DNA of 64,000 bases, from the NCBI RefSeq assembly GCF_011075055.1, contig NC_058145.1, forward strand, positions 3,815,228 to 3,879,227, written 5' to 3'. Positions within the stretch are counted from its first letter, which is position 1. Each line of letters begins with the position of its first letter. The position numbers and the translations under genes were made by a program. Source of the DNA: Mangifera indica. Lineage: Eukaryota; Streptophyta; Magnoliopsida; Sapindales; Anacardiaceae. Below, piece by piece: positions 49,601 through 62,082 of this stretch. The notes below the pieces were generated by a model, which saw nothing but the letters and a program-made list of their open reading frames with translations, did not search any database and was not told where the DNA came from.

Positions 49601-50913
49601 TGGCTTTCCCATATGAAATCCATTGTCATTCGTCTCCAGTCACACATAACCGTACCCAATTGGTCTAGCCAATGAATTCCTAACACCATGTCTAATCCGA
49701 TTAGTGGTACGGAGTATAAGGTTAAGGTGAAGGGAATTCCTTGAAGCCATACTCTGACATTTTCGAACCTTCCTTGGCACTTAAGGGGTGCACCATTGGC
49801 TATATTTATATTAAAAGGCTGAGTTGGCACTGCTGGTAGTTGTAATAATTTTGCAATTTTTTCATTGATAAAGTTATATGTCAAGCCACTGTCAATAAGC
49901 ACAACCAACTCAGCCGACCATCCGGTAAGGGCATGAAGTGAGATTTCTGGGTCATCTTGTTCCTCCTCATCATCTGGGTTTCCTTCCAGTAACAAGAGTT
50001 GCAGACCCTTACACTTGTGTCCTAGCACGAATTTATCATCACAATTAAAGCAAAGTCCTTGTGCTCTTCGTTTCTGCATTTCTTCCCATGATATTCGCTT
50101 CATTGGTGAGGCTGGCTTAGGATTGTTAGAAGTCATACTCCCTCCAACAGTGGTAGAGAATCGAGTCACCTTCTTTTGCTTGCTGAGTTATTCATCATTC
50201 ATCCTGGCTAAGCCAATTGCTTCTTTGAGGGTCTTCGGTTTGAACATGCGAATTCCTTCAGCTATTTCAAACTTCAGTCCACCCATAAATGTTCCCAGTA
50301 AAGCCTTTTGAGTCCACCCCTGAACTCTATTACCCAATTTCTCAAATTCACGCTAGTAATCTCGTAAAGAGCCTGTCTGACGAATCCTTGATAGAGATTC
50401 GTCAAAATCCTCACAATCGGTTGGTCCAAATCGTGACCACAATTCCTCTACAAAAATACTCCATGTGACTTCTTTTCCCTCCTCTTGATAGGTTCTGTAC
50501 ATCCACTGCCACCATTGGTCTGCTTCTTTCTCAAGATGAAACGAGGCCAACGGCACTTTCTGTGACTTTGTAGTGCTTTGAAACTTGAAAAATTTTTCTG
50601 CCTTATAGAGCTATTCAGTGGGGTCGTCTCCCGCAAACTTGGGAAACTCTAGTCTAGTGAGCTTAGAAGAGAACATGGGACGCTCTCCTTCGGCTTGCCC
50701 ACGACCACTATTACTAGAGGAATACCCACTTCGATCGAAAGCTTGAGTGAACTTGATTGCTGGTTGTGATTCTGCGGCTTCCGTAAGTTTGCTAATCGCA
50801 ACCTCCAACCGTTGAAGCTTCTCCCCGAACCCCAACTCTAAACGAGTGAACCCATCTTGTAAACTACCCACGTTGGACTCCAGATTTTCAATTCGTTCCT
50901 TATTGGTTGTCAT
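46573..50913 (-). pseudogene. Ty3 gag-pol, one frame broken by seven stops
   Basis: From the ATG at 50913 a single frame of 1447 codons runs to the TGA at 46573 without any frameshift. Domains in order: gag (50913-50100), zinc knuckle CFNC...GHKC (about 50052-50013), protease DSG (about 49893), reverse transcriptase with FFDD (about 48895), RNase H (48531-48100), integrase with His-His-Cys region (about 47900-47780) and DDE core, and a chromodomain-like tail (46830-46640). Premature stops lie at 50611, 50353, 50188, 48559, 48310, 48217 and 46783 (lowest coordinate of each codon). The first Cys of the integrase CX2C pair is Tyr (47788-47790). It is inactive as it stands. The frame ends 58 bp inside the 3' LTR. 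Confidence 0.9.
46631..46643 (-). other. Polypurine tract of the Ty3 element
   Basis: The minus strand reads AAGGGGAGGGCAA directly before the 3' LTR, the expected plus-strand primer site. Confidence 0.85.
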
Positions 50914-50922
50914 CGGAACCTA

Positions 50923-50937
50923 GCTCTGATACTAAGT
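50923..50937 (-). other. Primer-binding site of the Ty3 element
   Basis: Just inside the 5' LTR the minus strand reads TAGTATCAGAGC, one base off the usual complement of initiator tRNA-Met (TGGTATCAGAGC). The change is again G to A. The gag ATG follows within 15 bp. Confidence 0.75.
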
Positions 50938-51318
50938 TGATAAGACTTTCTTTTTAAGGCAAAGAAATAGCCTGTAAGTTTATTAATTTTCTGCACACCC
51001 TGGTGTTAGACAATCCTAAGTTTAAATACCAGAACAAATAAACAAATTTACCTAAACTTAAGGCCACCAACGTCTAGTGATCCCCTAAGTTCAGCAACTT
51101 CCTATCCTAAACTTGAGGAATACTCAAAACCTATTCAACAGTAACTACTACCTAATCGTGAGATATTTGCTCACTTATTTAACTGTTCATAAAATAATTA
51201 ACTAACAATTACGTAAAACTCAGCTACGCCACCTTATAGTCATGCCACGTAGTCCTGGTATCGCACATTCTGGATGTGCATCCTGGTTGACCTTCTTAAC
51301 ATACTTCTTAACGTATCA
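50938..51318 (-). repeat. Ty3/gypsy 5' LTR
   Basis: This is the 381-bp partner of 46250-46630, with TG/CA ends. The target repeat CTATT follows at 51319-51323. On the minus strand it would carry the promoter of the element. Confidence 0.95.
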
Positions 51319-51490
51319 CTATTAAAGCAAACTTGAGCCAGAACACACGAACTTGAACATGCTAATCACAAATACTAAAATTATAAAGCAAGCCAAATAC
51401 GAACATGTGTTCAACGACCTTAAGTCCAAGATCGAGTCTCGACTCACTAAAATGAGTTGGCCTTGTTCGTGTTTGACTCAGCTCATATCC
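51319..51490. repeat. Repeat fragment that received the Ty3 insertion (right part)
   Basis: This continues the host repeat interrupted at 46249. GAACTTGAACATG and CGAGTCTCGACTC words match the style of the left part. Confidence 0.35.
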
Positions 51491-51494
51491 AACC

Positions 51495-51750
51495 TTAGGT
51501 GTAGGTGCCTTCACTCCATATCCTATTCATGGCATCTTCATCATTAAAATGAATATTGTAGAAACCTTTTGCAAGAGGGATTATCTTCCACATAGACTGA
51601 GGGACCCAAAGGTTTTGCATATTCAATTTTTTAAATTCTCCAGTTTTAACGATCGAATTGGTGATATTTTGGTTCAAGTCGTCATCTGGGCAAGCAAATC
51701 AGAGGTGATCAATAGCATCCAAAGAATCTTGTGTGGCGAAGGTGGATAAT
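51495..51750 (-). pseudogene. Plant LINE/DUF4283-like fragment
   Basis: The minus-strand frame 51677-51495 encodes VPQSMWKIIPLAKGFYNIHF followed by an acidic stretch. This resembles the DUF4283 segment commonly found in plant LINE and related gag-like proteins. The frame is short and no reverse transcriptase is nearby. The assignment rests on a short motif and is weak. Confidence 0.35.
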
Positions 51751-52083
51751 TGAATTGGCTGTCGGGCTTCGAGTTGGACTGTCGGCGACAACGAATTGGG
51801 TGGCGAAAAACTTGAATCTTTGATGAAATCCAGGTACTTTTTATTTCTGGTTATCATCCTCTTGAGTGATTATTTTAATTGTAATTTCTTGTAATTTCTT
51901 TTTTCTTTTTGAGTTATGTGCTAAGTGATAGGCCAATTCTATATAATGCCAACATTGGAGATCTAAAGGATGTGAAAACTTTGTAATCCCCGCCAAAATA
52001 ACAAATGTACTAGTTAACTCTATCTGTCTAAAACTTGGGAGATGACCTATTTTGCTTTTTAACAAAAGCAACCCTCTTTTCAA

Positions 52084-54480
52084 CCCAGAAACAGAGTTGT
52101 CTAAGTGTGCTTAGAGTAGATTATTCTGTTATGTTTATCTGTTTTCTTATTGACCAAATCAAATATTGCTATAAACTATAAATACATTATTCAAACATAA
52201 ATTTCAATTTACCATAGATTATTGTAAAGCGATTTTCTGAATTTTCGTATCACAGATTTGTTATTGTTGTAGTTTAATTTAATTTTTTCCTCTTTAATTT
52301 ATTGAAGCTTGTTTAACACAAATGGTGATTATAAAATGTTAATACCCTTAAAGAAACAGAAAAAAGGGCAAAATAGTCATTTCAAGAAAATCAAACAGAA
52401 TTCTTTTAATAGAAGTTGATGATAGGTGGCATTTTGGCCTTTTATTTATTACGAAAATATCTCTTCTTTTATTAAGGGAACCCAGCCGGTGTGTCCAGTC
52501 AAATCAACCTGGCGAGGACAGCCCCCAGGCTTGAGTAAAGAGACAATGGCTCTTCATTTATTTGTTTTTCCATTTTTCGGTTTTGACAAATTTAAGCTTA
52601 AAGCATAAGCATTCTACTCCTACACTACATTTAATTATTTCAAATAATTATATTTCCACAGTTAGTTGTTGAAGAAATGTCTATGTTTGACTTTCGAATT
52701 TCAAATTAATCAATTTTCTCTTTCTTACTTTATATGCTACGATTTTCTTCATTTGACTTACGGGATAAGAAATTACTCCTGATTATATATACAAATAAAT
52801 TACAAAAATTTATTTATATAATCTAATATAATAGTTTATGATTAGATAATTTTAAAGTGAGAAGATATATCTTTGACTCTATAGTTCATATTCATTCATA
52901 AAAATTTATGCTAGTCTCACCAAATTTAGATAATTGATATATAATCAGTGGATGAAACTACCGTTAATTTGAAATAAGTTGACATGAAATTTCTTACAAA
53001 GAGTTGATGGGGAAATCGATGACCACGAGTCTAGATTTAAAAGTTTCAAATCAATATTAGTCAAGGATGGGATCTAATATACATTTTGGTAGAACATATT
53101 AAATTGTTCAAACAGTAATACATATGTATATATTTTTTATATATAATTTAAATACACAAATAATAGATTATCATATAATTAAGTGATATTTTGACTTTAA
53201 TTTAAAATCATCCAATAATATTATTAAAACTCTCAACAATTTGAACAACAATAAAACTATATGTTTAGGGTTCAATCATATGTGTTTGTATCTATATGTG
53301 CACATATCTTTAACGATTACTCTAATTTGTGGTTGTTTTTTATTCTGTGTTACATATGAACTACTTATTATAAGCAGACTCAAGTGAGAGTTTTACAAAT
53401 TCCTTTTTTTTTTTTTGCAATAACAACACTTTGGTCAACTTGGTATTCAAATCTTCTTTAACGATATTTCAAAAATTGAAAAATAACTTGTCTAATATAG
53501 TAATTGTGAGACCACCCATCTTCCTTAACTTTTCTCTTTTAAGATTTTGTACTAACAACTTCAAAAAACCTAATTAACTTGAGCACCATTAATAATTTAA
53601 TAAACATGATAATAGCCTAAAAAGATTCAAACTTAATGCATAGCATAACCACATTTTGATTATGAGATAAAAGTTTAATCATGAATTACTTTCTATTACA
53701 AATATGGTAAATTTCATTTCAATTTTTTTTTTTTTTAGGTTTTAAAGCAACCACATAAATATATTTTCATTTTTCATATTTTCTTATTATTTTCAATTAA
53801 AAAATAAGAAAATAATTATATAATTAAATAATTTTAAATTAAAAATAAAATAACATCTAAATCATATAATGATATATCATCTAAACATTTAGTGAAATAT
53901 CCAAAGCTATATATTTATAAATATATATATCATTATTCTTCACAAATTTGGAAGGATTGACTTCAAACAGGATATTATTTAAACTCCAGTATTTGATTGG
54001 CGGAAGGTACAATTCATCTAGAAAGCCAGATAATGCATTTAGAAAATGCAACGGTTTAATTCTTTCATCTAGATGCACTTCATTTGAAAATTATGTCCAG
54101 CCATGTGTCATTTTTAATCCAAAACTAAAGATGAGGATAGTATTATCAATATCATAATACTATGTACATAATTTTTGTATATAATTTTATATATAAATAA
54201 TAATATATTATTATATAATTAAATATTATTTTATTTTTAATTTTTAATTATTTAATCACGTGATAACATATCGTTATTTGTATATAAAATTATATTGAAA
54301 AATTGTATATATAGTACTACTTTAATATTATATCATGCTGATTTATAATGTTTTATAGACAGTTAAGCTTCTAGATGACTGATATAAAACGTTTAAAATA
54401 ATTTATAAAGATATATTTAGTATATATATCTTCAAAAATATGGAAAAGGCCATCAAATATACTTATAAAATGAAGGGAAA
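52084..54480. other. Noncoding sequence within unit C
   Basis: No gene was recognised. Open frames at 52426-52608 and 53948-54157 recur in D only partly intact, with no conserved domain. Confidence 0.45.
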
Positions 54481-54534
54481 AATTAGAATTTTGTCAAGGA
54501 TTCAAAATTCCCCCCCTTGTCAAGGATTCAAAAT

Positions 54535-54535
<1 letters not shown>

Positions 54536-54579
<44 letters not shown>
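54536..54579. repeat. Homopolymer run of 44 C
   Basis: An uninterrupted run of 44 C is preceded by two copies of TTGTCAAGGATTCAAAATTC, the first ending in seven C. Unit D has one copy of that word and only five C. It could be true slippage expansion or a sequencing/assembly artefact. Confidence 0.9.
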
Positions 54580-54580
<1 letters not shown>

Positions 54581-55344
54581 CTCTAAATTGATTATGTTAT
54601 AAGCCAATATTAAAAACAATATTATGTATAAATATTTTTAAATCTATAATTAGATATATAAACTCTATTTTTGACGTTATATAAGTCATTCTATTTAAAT
54701 TTTCACTTCCTATTCATCTAAAGAATCAATTTAAATTAAAAAGATTAAAATAATTTTCTCTCTCTCAAAAAAAAAAAAATTTGTCCTAGAGATGAATTAC
54801 AATAAAGCTCTTTACTAAATCATGATATAAATTAATTATAACTCTGATACTAAATATAAGAATATTAAATGACCTAACTATACATAATATCCGAATAGAA
54901 CATAAATAGATTTGAATTAAAATATAAAACTAACCTTTGACTTGATTAAAATGTTGAACAAAGAATTCTTTCTTGAATGCACAGTTCTTTTGAACTGATA
55001 AATTTTCTCTATGATGATGCATGTAAAGTTTTCAAAATAGTTAGTTTTGGGGACATATGTATGGCTTCTTATATACATCATTCCCGTCAAATGATGTAAC
55101 TACAAAGAAAATAGAGAGGTGGATATAAATTAACCATTATTTGCAAAATTGACTTCCATGTGAGCAGTTACAATAAAGAGGAAAAACCGATCTGAAACTG
55201 TTCAAAACACACCAATATCTATGAAACTCAAATAATATAAAACAAAAGTGGTTTTTGATAGGCTCCATGTCTGTGTTCTTGATGAGACAATCTCTATCTA
55301 ATAATTGTCATATTCAAAATTATTTAAATTATTTACACAAATGA

Positions 55345-55695
55345 TTAAGTAATGGAGTGATTTTGAATGATCAAATGTTAAATTGCAACCAAGACAACAC
55401 ACTCCACACAACTAGAACGGGGTCGTGCGTGATGTTTTGCTTTGTAGTGTGGTTGTAAATAAAATTGACTGATGATGGTCTTGGTCTCTAATGGGTTGCT
55501 ACCAAGAGTAAGGTATTTAAAAGGAGCAAAAGAAGGAGAAGAGCTAATATTGATGAAATAATATTCTTTATACATCGCTGAGGCTAAGCATAAAAAGGCT
55601 AGTGATGGGTTTAGAGATAAGGCTTAGGCATTGTAAATTCAAGTTGGGATTGGAGATGAGGGCAACCAGTGCTTGGATACATATTTGGCTTTGGC
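55345..55695 (-). pseudogene. F-box gene relic (fourth copy)
   Basis: Across two or more frames the minus strand reads VSKHW, then ISNPNLNLQ, ISKPITSLFM, YYFINISSSPSFAPFKYLTL and YNHTTKQN. These align in order with VSKNW, ITSPNFSFR, LPKPISGLLM, YKFINLGSNPSPAPFKSLTF and YNPATNKY of F-box copies 1-3 (residues about 44-170). Frameshifts and stops break the frame, the F-box start and the C-terminal half are missing, and a gap follows the TL/TF position. It is a dead relative on the same strand as the intact genes, and it is absent from unit D. Confidence 0.75.
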
Positions 55696-56630
55696 AGGTG
55701 CTATGCTTTAGTACAATGTGCACAACGCATAGGCCTTTTATAGGCACACGTGCCACCCGTCGGTGATAAAGAATTGCAAACACTTGCAATAATTTTTGTT
55801 AGGTTCTTAATCATTATTGAGTTCCAATGCGGAAAGTCAAATATCTATGATTTCTCTCACATCCAAACACTTCTATTATTATATTTTGGTCTTTAAGATA
55901 CAATACTCAACATGGATTATCTAGATACCAATCCAATTTATTTTAAGTCATCCAATACTTTTACAGTTTGATCAATTTTTATTATATATAACTCATAGAT
56001 TTTTCATTGCGCTAATAGTGCACAAATTTGTATTAAACCTACAATTTGACAATCATATTTACACAAACTACGATTAATATTTAGTGAAAAATCATGACCA
56101 CCAAACTAACTACGATTAATATTTAGAAAAACATCATGACCACCAAAGTAATAAAGTGTCAATGATTGACTTTCAACTTGTCAACAATACTGAATCTTAT
56201 ATAATTCGATCTCTTTTTTATACAATATCTCTACGATATTAAGATTTATATTAAGTGTCTATCTTAATGAACCGTCAATATGCATGAATTAATATTTGCA
56301 CCAACGATCAAACAATATTGGATTGAACAACAATTCAAATCCTATTGTTGCCTTAAATTCATTGTGATCTTTGACATCCATCAATAGGTCTATCATAGAT
56401 ATTAGATCTTGTGATCAGAAGTGAAAAATTTTATTGATCAATCATAGCTTTCATACATATATCAATATAACCAATCACCACCTTTTTTGTTTTCCTCTCT
56501 CAAAAACTATGTTAGGTTGGTATCAAATTATATCGATACTTATATAAGACGATATGGTGATTAAATTAATGGATCACATGTACCGTTATTTGTTAAGAAG
56601 ATGTATTTTATAAATATTAGAACAACCATC

Positions 56631-57000
56631 TAGAAGTGTTCAAAAATATCTAATAACTAAATTGAATCTATTTTCAAACCAAAAATTGAACCAAAAATAG
56701 GTTATTAGAAAAATCAATTCGAATATTGGTTCAAGAATATAGAAAAAACTGATTTTTCAGTTTGGTTACTGGTTTACCACTTTTTTTAAAACTAGTTAAT
56801 CTAACTGAAGTTTTTAAAAATTAGATAAAAATAAATAAAATATTGAACATATTTTCAAAAAAAATTGAAAATAAATAATAAAATAGGATAATTTTTTAAA
56901 ATTCGATTCAAAATTGATTGACCAATACCAAGCTGGCTTGGTTAACCAATGTTAAATGCTTTTAAAACCATTCATATCAAATTCTCTTATTGGGTCAATT
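56631..57000. mobile_element. hAT-like MITE relative
   Basis: TAGAAGTGTTCAAAAAT and the following Asn/Leu-coding GAACC/GGTTA-type words resemble the 42570-43106 element. It begins exactly where C/D homology ends. The right terminus is not clear. Confidence 0.35.
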
Positions 57001-57539
57001 CGATGGATACGTCTACACAATGTGCACCTTTGTATTGCACTAAATTGTTTGCAAACAATTTTGACACATGAGATGTGCCACTATCTTTTAGTTGATTGTT
57101 CAACACTATGATAATACTTATCATATTACTTGTGTCCTTAATTAAGATAATATTAAGATTACAAATGTTTTTAAAACGATCACTTCATATGAATATAAGA
57201 TTCTCACGATTAGTTAACATATTGATCTTTTATCACAATTTTATCATTCTAAGGATATTTATCTACTTTTCATATAGGATTAATAATAAAGACATATCAT
57301 TTTATTAATTCAAAATTATGATCATATTTGTTTATACATCAGTGACGATTGACTATAGGACATCTACACTAACAATATGAACTTTCATTCAACTTTTACT
57401 CTAACACACAACCATGCACCTTGTATGAATGAGCGTGCATCCCTTTCTTATCATGAGCAATTGCCTAGTCATGATCATCATTAGTTGTGACTTCATTGCA
57501 CGGTTGTAAGTGTCTTTGGTACAATCATTCATGCTCTGG
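57001..57539. other. Spacer between units C and D
   Basis: No gene or recognisable repeat was found. Confidence 0.45.
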
Positions 57540-60500
57540 AAACTTGAATCTTTGATGAGATCTAGGTAATTTTATTTCCAATGCAAACTTGAACAGGTAT
57601 TTTTTATTTCTGGTTATCATCCCCTCGAGTGATTATTTTAATTGTAATTTTTTGTAATTTTTCCTTTTTCTTTTTCAGTTATTAGCTAGGTGATAGGTCA
57701 ATTCTATATAATGCCAACATTGGAGATCTAAAGGATGTGAAAACTTGCAGTCCCTGTTGGAAATAACTAATATACTAGTTTACTCTACCTACACAAAACT
57801 TGGGAGATGACTCGTTTTGCTTTTTGACAAAAGCAACCCTCTTTTTAACCTGGAAATAGGGTTGCCTAAGTGCATTTAGAGTAGATTATTCTATCATGTT
57901 TATCTGTTCTCTTATCAACCGAATCAGATATTGGTATGAACTAGAAATACATCATTTAAACATAAATTTCAATTTACCATAGATTACTGTAAAGTGACTT
58001 TTTGAATTTTTTTATTACAGATTTACAATTGTTGTAGTTTAATTTAATTTTTTCCTCTTCAATTTATTGAAGGTTGTCTGACACAAATGGTGATTATAAA
58101 AGGCTAATACCCTAAAAGAAAAGAAAAAAGGGCAAAATAGTCATTTCAAGAAAATCAAACGGAATTCTTTTAATAGAAGTTGATGAAGGGTGGAATTTTG
58201 GCTTTTTGAAACTTAGAGGGTGGGTCATTTAATCAAACCTTGGGTGGAACACAATCATTTGGCTTTTTATTTATTACGAAAATATCTCTTCTTTTATTAA
58301 GGGAATCCATCCGGTCTGTCCATCAAGTCAACATGGTGAGGACAGCCCCCAAGCTTGAGTAAGGAGACAATGACTCTTCATTTATTTGTTTTTCTTTTTA
58401 TTGATTTTGACAAATTTAAGCTTAAAGCATAAGCATTCTACTCCTGCACTACATTTAATTGTTTCAAATAATTATATTTCCACAATTAGTTGTTGAAGAA
58501 ATGTCTATGTTTGACCTTGGAATTTCTAATTAATCAACTTTCTCTTTATTATTTTATATGCTACGATTATCTTCATTTAATTTACTGGATAAGAAATTAC
58601 TCTTGATTATATATATAAATGAATTACAAAAACTTATTTATATAATCTCATATAATAATTTACGGTTAGATGATTTTGAAGTGAGGGAGTGTATCTTTGA
58701 TTCTATAGTTCATATTCATTCATAAAAAAATTATGCTAGTCTCACCAAATTTAGGTAATTGGTATGTAACTAGTGCATGAAACTACAGTTTATTTGAAAT
58801 AAATTGATACGAAATTTCTTACAAAGAATTGATGGGGAAATCACTGACTAGAAGAGAGTAGGCTTAAAAGTTTCAAGCCAATATTGGTCAGGGATGAGAT
58901 CTAATATATTTTTTGGTAGAACATATTACGATATTTTTTGGTATATCTAATTTGTGGTTGTTTTTTATTCTGTGTTACATATGAATTACTTAATATAAGC
59001 AGACTCAAGTGAGAGTTTCACAAATTGCTAATTTTTTACGATAACAACACTCTGGTCAAGTTGGTGTTCAAATTTTCTTTAACGATATTTCAAAAATTGA
59101 AAAATAATTTGTCTAATATAGTAATCATATAATCGAATAATTTTAAATTAAAAATAAAATATCATTTAAATTATATAATAATATATTATCTGAATAATCA
59201 AATAAATATTCAAAGCTATATATATATATAATTCTTCACAAATTTGGTAGGATTCACTTCAAACAGGATGTTATTTAAACTCCAGTATTTGATTCGTGGA
59301 AGGTACAATTCATCTAGAAAGCCAGATAATGCATTTAGAAAATGCAACGGTTTAATTCTTTCATCTAGATGCACTTCATTTGAAAATTATGTCCAGCCAT
59401 GTGTCCTTTCTAATCCAAAACTAAGGATGAGGATAGTATTATCAATACCATAATATTTCGTGTATAATTTTTTAATATTATTTTATCTTTAATTTTTAAT
59501 TATTTAATCACATGATAACACATCATTATTTGTGTATAAAATCATATTAAAAAATTGTAATCATTGTACTACTTTAATATTATATCATGTTGATTTACAA
59601 TGTTTTATAGACATTTAAGCTTCTAGATGACTGATAAAACATTTAAAATAATTTATAAAGATATATTTAGTATATATATCTTCAAAAATATGGAAAAGGC
59701 CATGAAATATTCTTATAAAATGAAGGGAAAAATTAAAATTTTGTCAAGGATTCAAAATTTTATTTCCCCCTTAAATTGATTATGTTATAAGCCAATGCTA
59801 AGAACAATACTATATGTAAATATTTTTAAATACATAATTAGATATACAAATGATTTTTCATCATAACTTAAACATCCTATGAAACTCTATTTTCAATGTT
59901 ATACAATGTGTTATGCTCTAGTACAATGTGCACGATGCATAGGCCTTTTATAGGCACACATGGCACCCGCCGGTGACAAAGAATTGCAAACACTTGCAAT
60001 AATTTTTGTTGGGTTCTTAATCATTATTGATTTCCAATGCAAAAAGTCAAATATCTATAATTTTTCTCACATCCAAACACTTTTATTATTATATTTCGAT
60101 CTTTAAGATACAATACTCAAAATGGATTATCTAGATACCAATCTGATTCATTTTAAAGAATCTAATACTTTCAAAGTTTGATTAATTCTTATTATATATA
60201 ACTCATAGATTTTTTATTACACTGATAGTGTACAAATTTGTATTAAATCTACAATTTGACAATCATATTTACACAAACTACGATTAACATCTAGTAAGAA
60301 ATCATGCCTACCAAACTAATAAAGTGTCAATGATTGACTTTCAACTTGTCAACAATATTGAATCTTATATAATTCGATATTTTTGTTATACAATATCTCT
60401 ATGGTGTTGAGGTATATATAAAGTGTCTATCTTATTGAATCGTCCATATGCATGAATTGACGTTTGCACCAATAATCAAACAATATCAGACTGAACAACA

Positions 60501-60809
60501 ACTCCAATCCTATTGTTGTCTCAAATTCATTGTGGTTTTTTATGTCCATTAATAGGTCTATCATAGATATCAGATCTTGTGATCAGAAGTGAAGAATTTT
60601 ATTAATCAATCATAGCTTTCATACATATATCAATATAACCAATCACCACCCTTTTTGTTTTCCTCTCTTAAAAACTATATTAGACTGGTATTAAATTATA
60701 TCGATACTTATATAAGACGATATAGTGATTTTAAATTGATGGATCACATGTACCACTATTTGTTAAGAAGATGAATTTCATAGATATTAGAACAACCATC
60801 TAGGGGTGT
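57540..60809. repeat. Direct duplication, unit D
   Basis: This is the second copy of unit C, shorter because it lacks the F-box relic region and about 230 bp near its middle. It has 73 bp (58188-58262) not present in C. The end of that stretch (GGGTGGAACACAATCATTTGGC) resembles the right terminus of the foldback MITE family. No intact gene is seen. Confidence 0.85.
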
Positions 60810-60829
60810 CTCAATCATATTACAATATC

Positions 60830-61545
60830 CTTGCTGAAAGTGATGAACCGAGGGCTTGCTTGCCTGAAATTAGAAATAGAAAAGTTTTATAAGAAAGTGT
60901 GTTCTTGCGTATTTTAGAGGAAATTGGTATTATTGATCAGTTTATGGAGATAGTAAATTAGATTAAATGGAAAGATCTATTTTTTATGAGACTTGATAAA
61001 TATAAAAATCTGATTTACAAATTTTACAATTACCTAAAAGTAGGAATGGTTGTTGAACATCACATTGTAGATTTCACTATGAAATTCAAATTGCGTGGAA
61101 ATGATTTTACTATTACTCCAGAAATGTTTACTAAATAGTTGGAATGTGATTGTGATAGAATAATGAGTGCTCCAAAAAACTTTAATTACTCTGTAGCTTA
61201 GAATGAGTTAGGAGGTCAAGAAGTTTGTGATTCACATTTGTCTAAATCCAGAAAGTTGGATAATCTACTCTTTTGGGTATGTCATAGGTTAATTACTTAT
61301 ACTTTAAATGCCCGAACAAACTCAAATAGATTTGTTTCAATTCATAACTTATAATTGATGTTTGCTGCTTAGTGTGGAATTCAAGTTGATACTGTTCGTT
61401 GGCTTATCCATTGATTGTATCTTATTAAAACTGATGATCATGCTATTCAGTTTGGTATGATCGTATCTTTCATTGCAAGAAATCTTGGATTAAACCTAAC
61501 AACAAAAGCTCTAGATTACCTTATAAAATTCAGAGATCTAGACCT
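60830..61545 (+). pseudogene. Retroelement ORF relic in env-like position
   Basis: Between about 61010 and 61540 the plus strand reads a protein-like frame (KFKLRGNDFTITPEMF, LNARTNSNRFVSIHNL, IVSFIARNLGLNLTTKALDY) interrupted by several stops. The style resembles the putative plant transposon / env-like ORF found between pol and the 3' LTR of Sirevirus-type copia elements, and a Sirevirus-like 3' end follows. The family assignment is inference from position and general resemblance. The frame is dead. Confidence 0.4.
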
Positions 61546-61603
61546 TTTTTCAGCTCAATCCTTGATAAAGATGGAATTGATCGAATAAATTGATCAAGGA
61601 GAC

Positions 61604-61757
61604 TAAAAATAAAATAAGAAATCATGATTATGAAATGCATGATCACGGATAACGTATAAGAAAGGATAGTGAGAGTTTTCAATAAGAAGTTCGTGATTAG
61701 ATGCATCGTCATCCGTGATCATGCGTTTCATAATCATGATTTCTTATTTTATTTTTA
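61604..61757. repeat. Near-perfect 47-bp inverted repeat (hairpin)
   Basis: Arms 61604-61650 and 61711-61757 are reverse complements over 47 bp with one T/C difference, which would pair as U-G in plus-strand RNA. The loop is 60 nt. A fold this regular amid degraded sequence is unusual. It may be a small foldback transposon or a recent inverted duplication, and a transcript would give a long double-stranded stem. Confidence 0.85.
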
Positions 61758-62082
61758 CTATGTTTTGATGCTGATACTCATTCATTATATATTGATATTG
61801 ATAATGTATGTGGATTTATCTGTTTGCTTATATAGATATTGAAAGTTCCGATTTATGATGCTATTGTCTAATTCATACTATGGATAAGATTGATTGGTTG
61901 TTAATAATTTTATGTTATGATTCCTAGTAAAGATATTATGGATTATATAGATTGACTTTGTTAGTGATAATGATATTCGAAGTTGGTTGATTGATATTAA
62001 GAGTGCTTTTCTTTTATTTGTTTTTTTGGGATATTCGAAAAACCGAGGAAACTCCGTCTATTTTTTTTTTTTAATTTATAAC

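Larger units (their letters stand above)
46250..51318 (-). mobile_element. Full-length Ty3/gypsy chromovirus-type retrotransposon
   Basis: The element is 5069 bp, on the minus strand, with 381-bp LTRs at both ends and perfect 5-bp target repeats CTATT (46245-46249 and 51319-51323). On the minus strand a primer-binding site follows the 5' LTR, then one long gag-pol frame, then a polypurine tract beside the 3' LTR. RT before integrase, plus a C-terminal chromodomain-like segment, identify a Ty3/gypsy chromovirus. LTR divergence of 8 in 381 suggests an age near one million years under a commonly assumed rate for plant LTRs; this is only an order of magnitude. Confidence 0.95.
51808..56634. repeat. 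Direct duplication, unit C
   Basis: This matches unit D (57540-60809) in the same order, starting at AAACTTGAATCTTTGATGA and ending at AACAACCATCTAG. Unit C holds about 1 kb (54683-55700) that is missing from D, and also about 230 bp near 53100-53330. Copies differ by several percent, so this event looks older than the A/B duplication. Confidence 0.85.
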
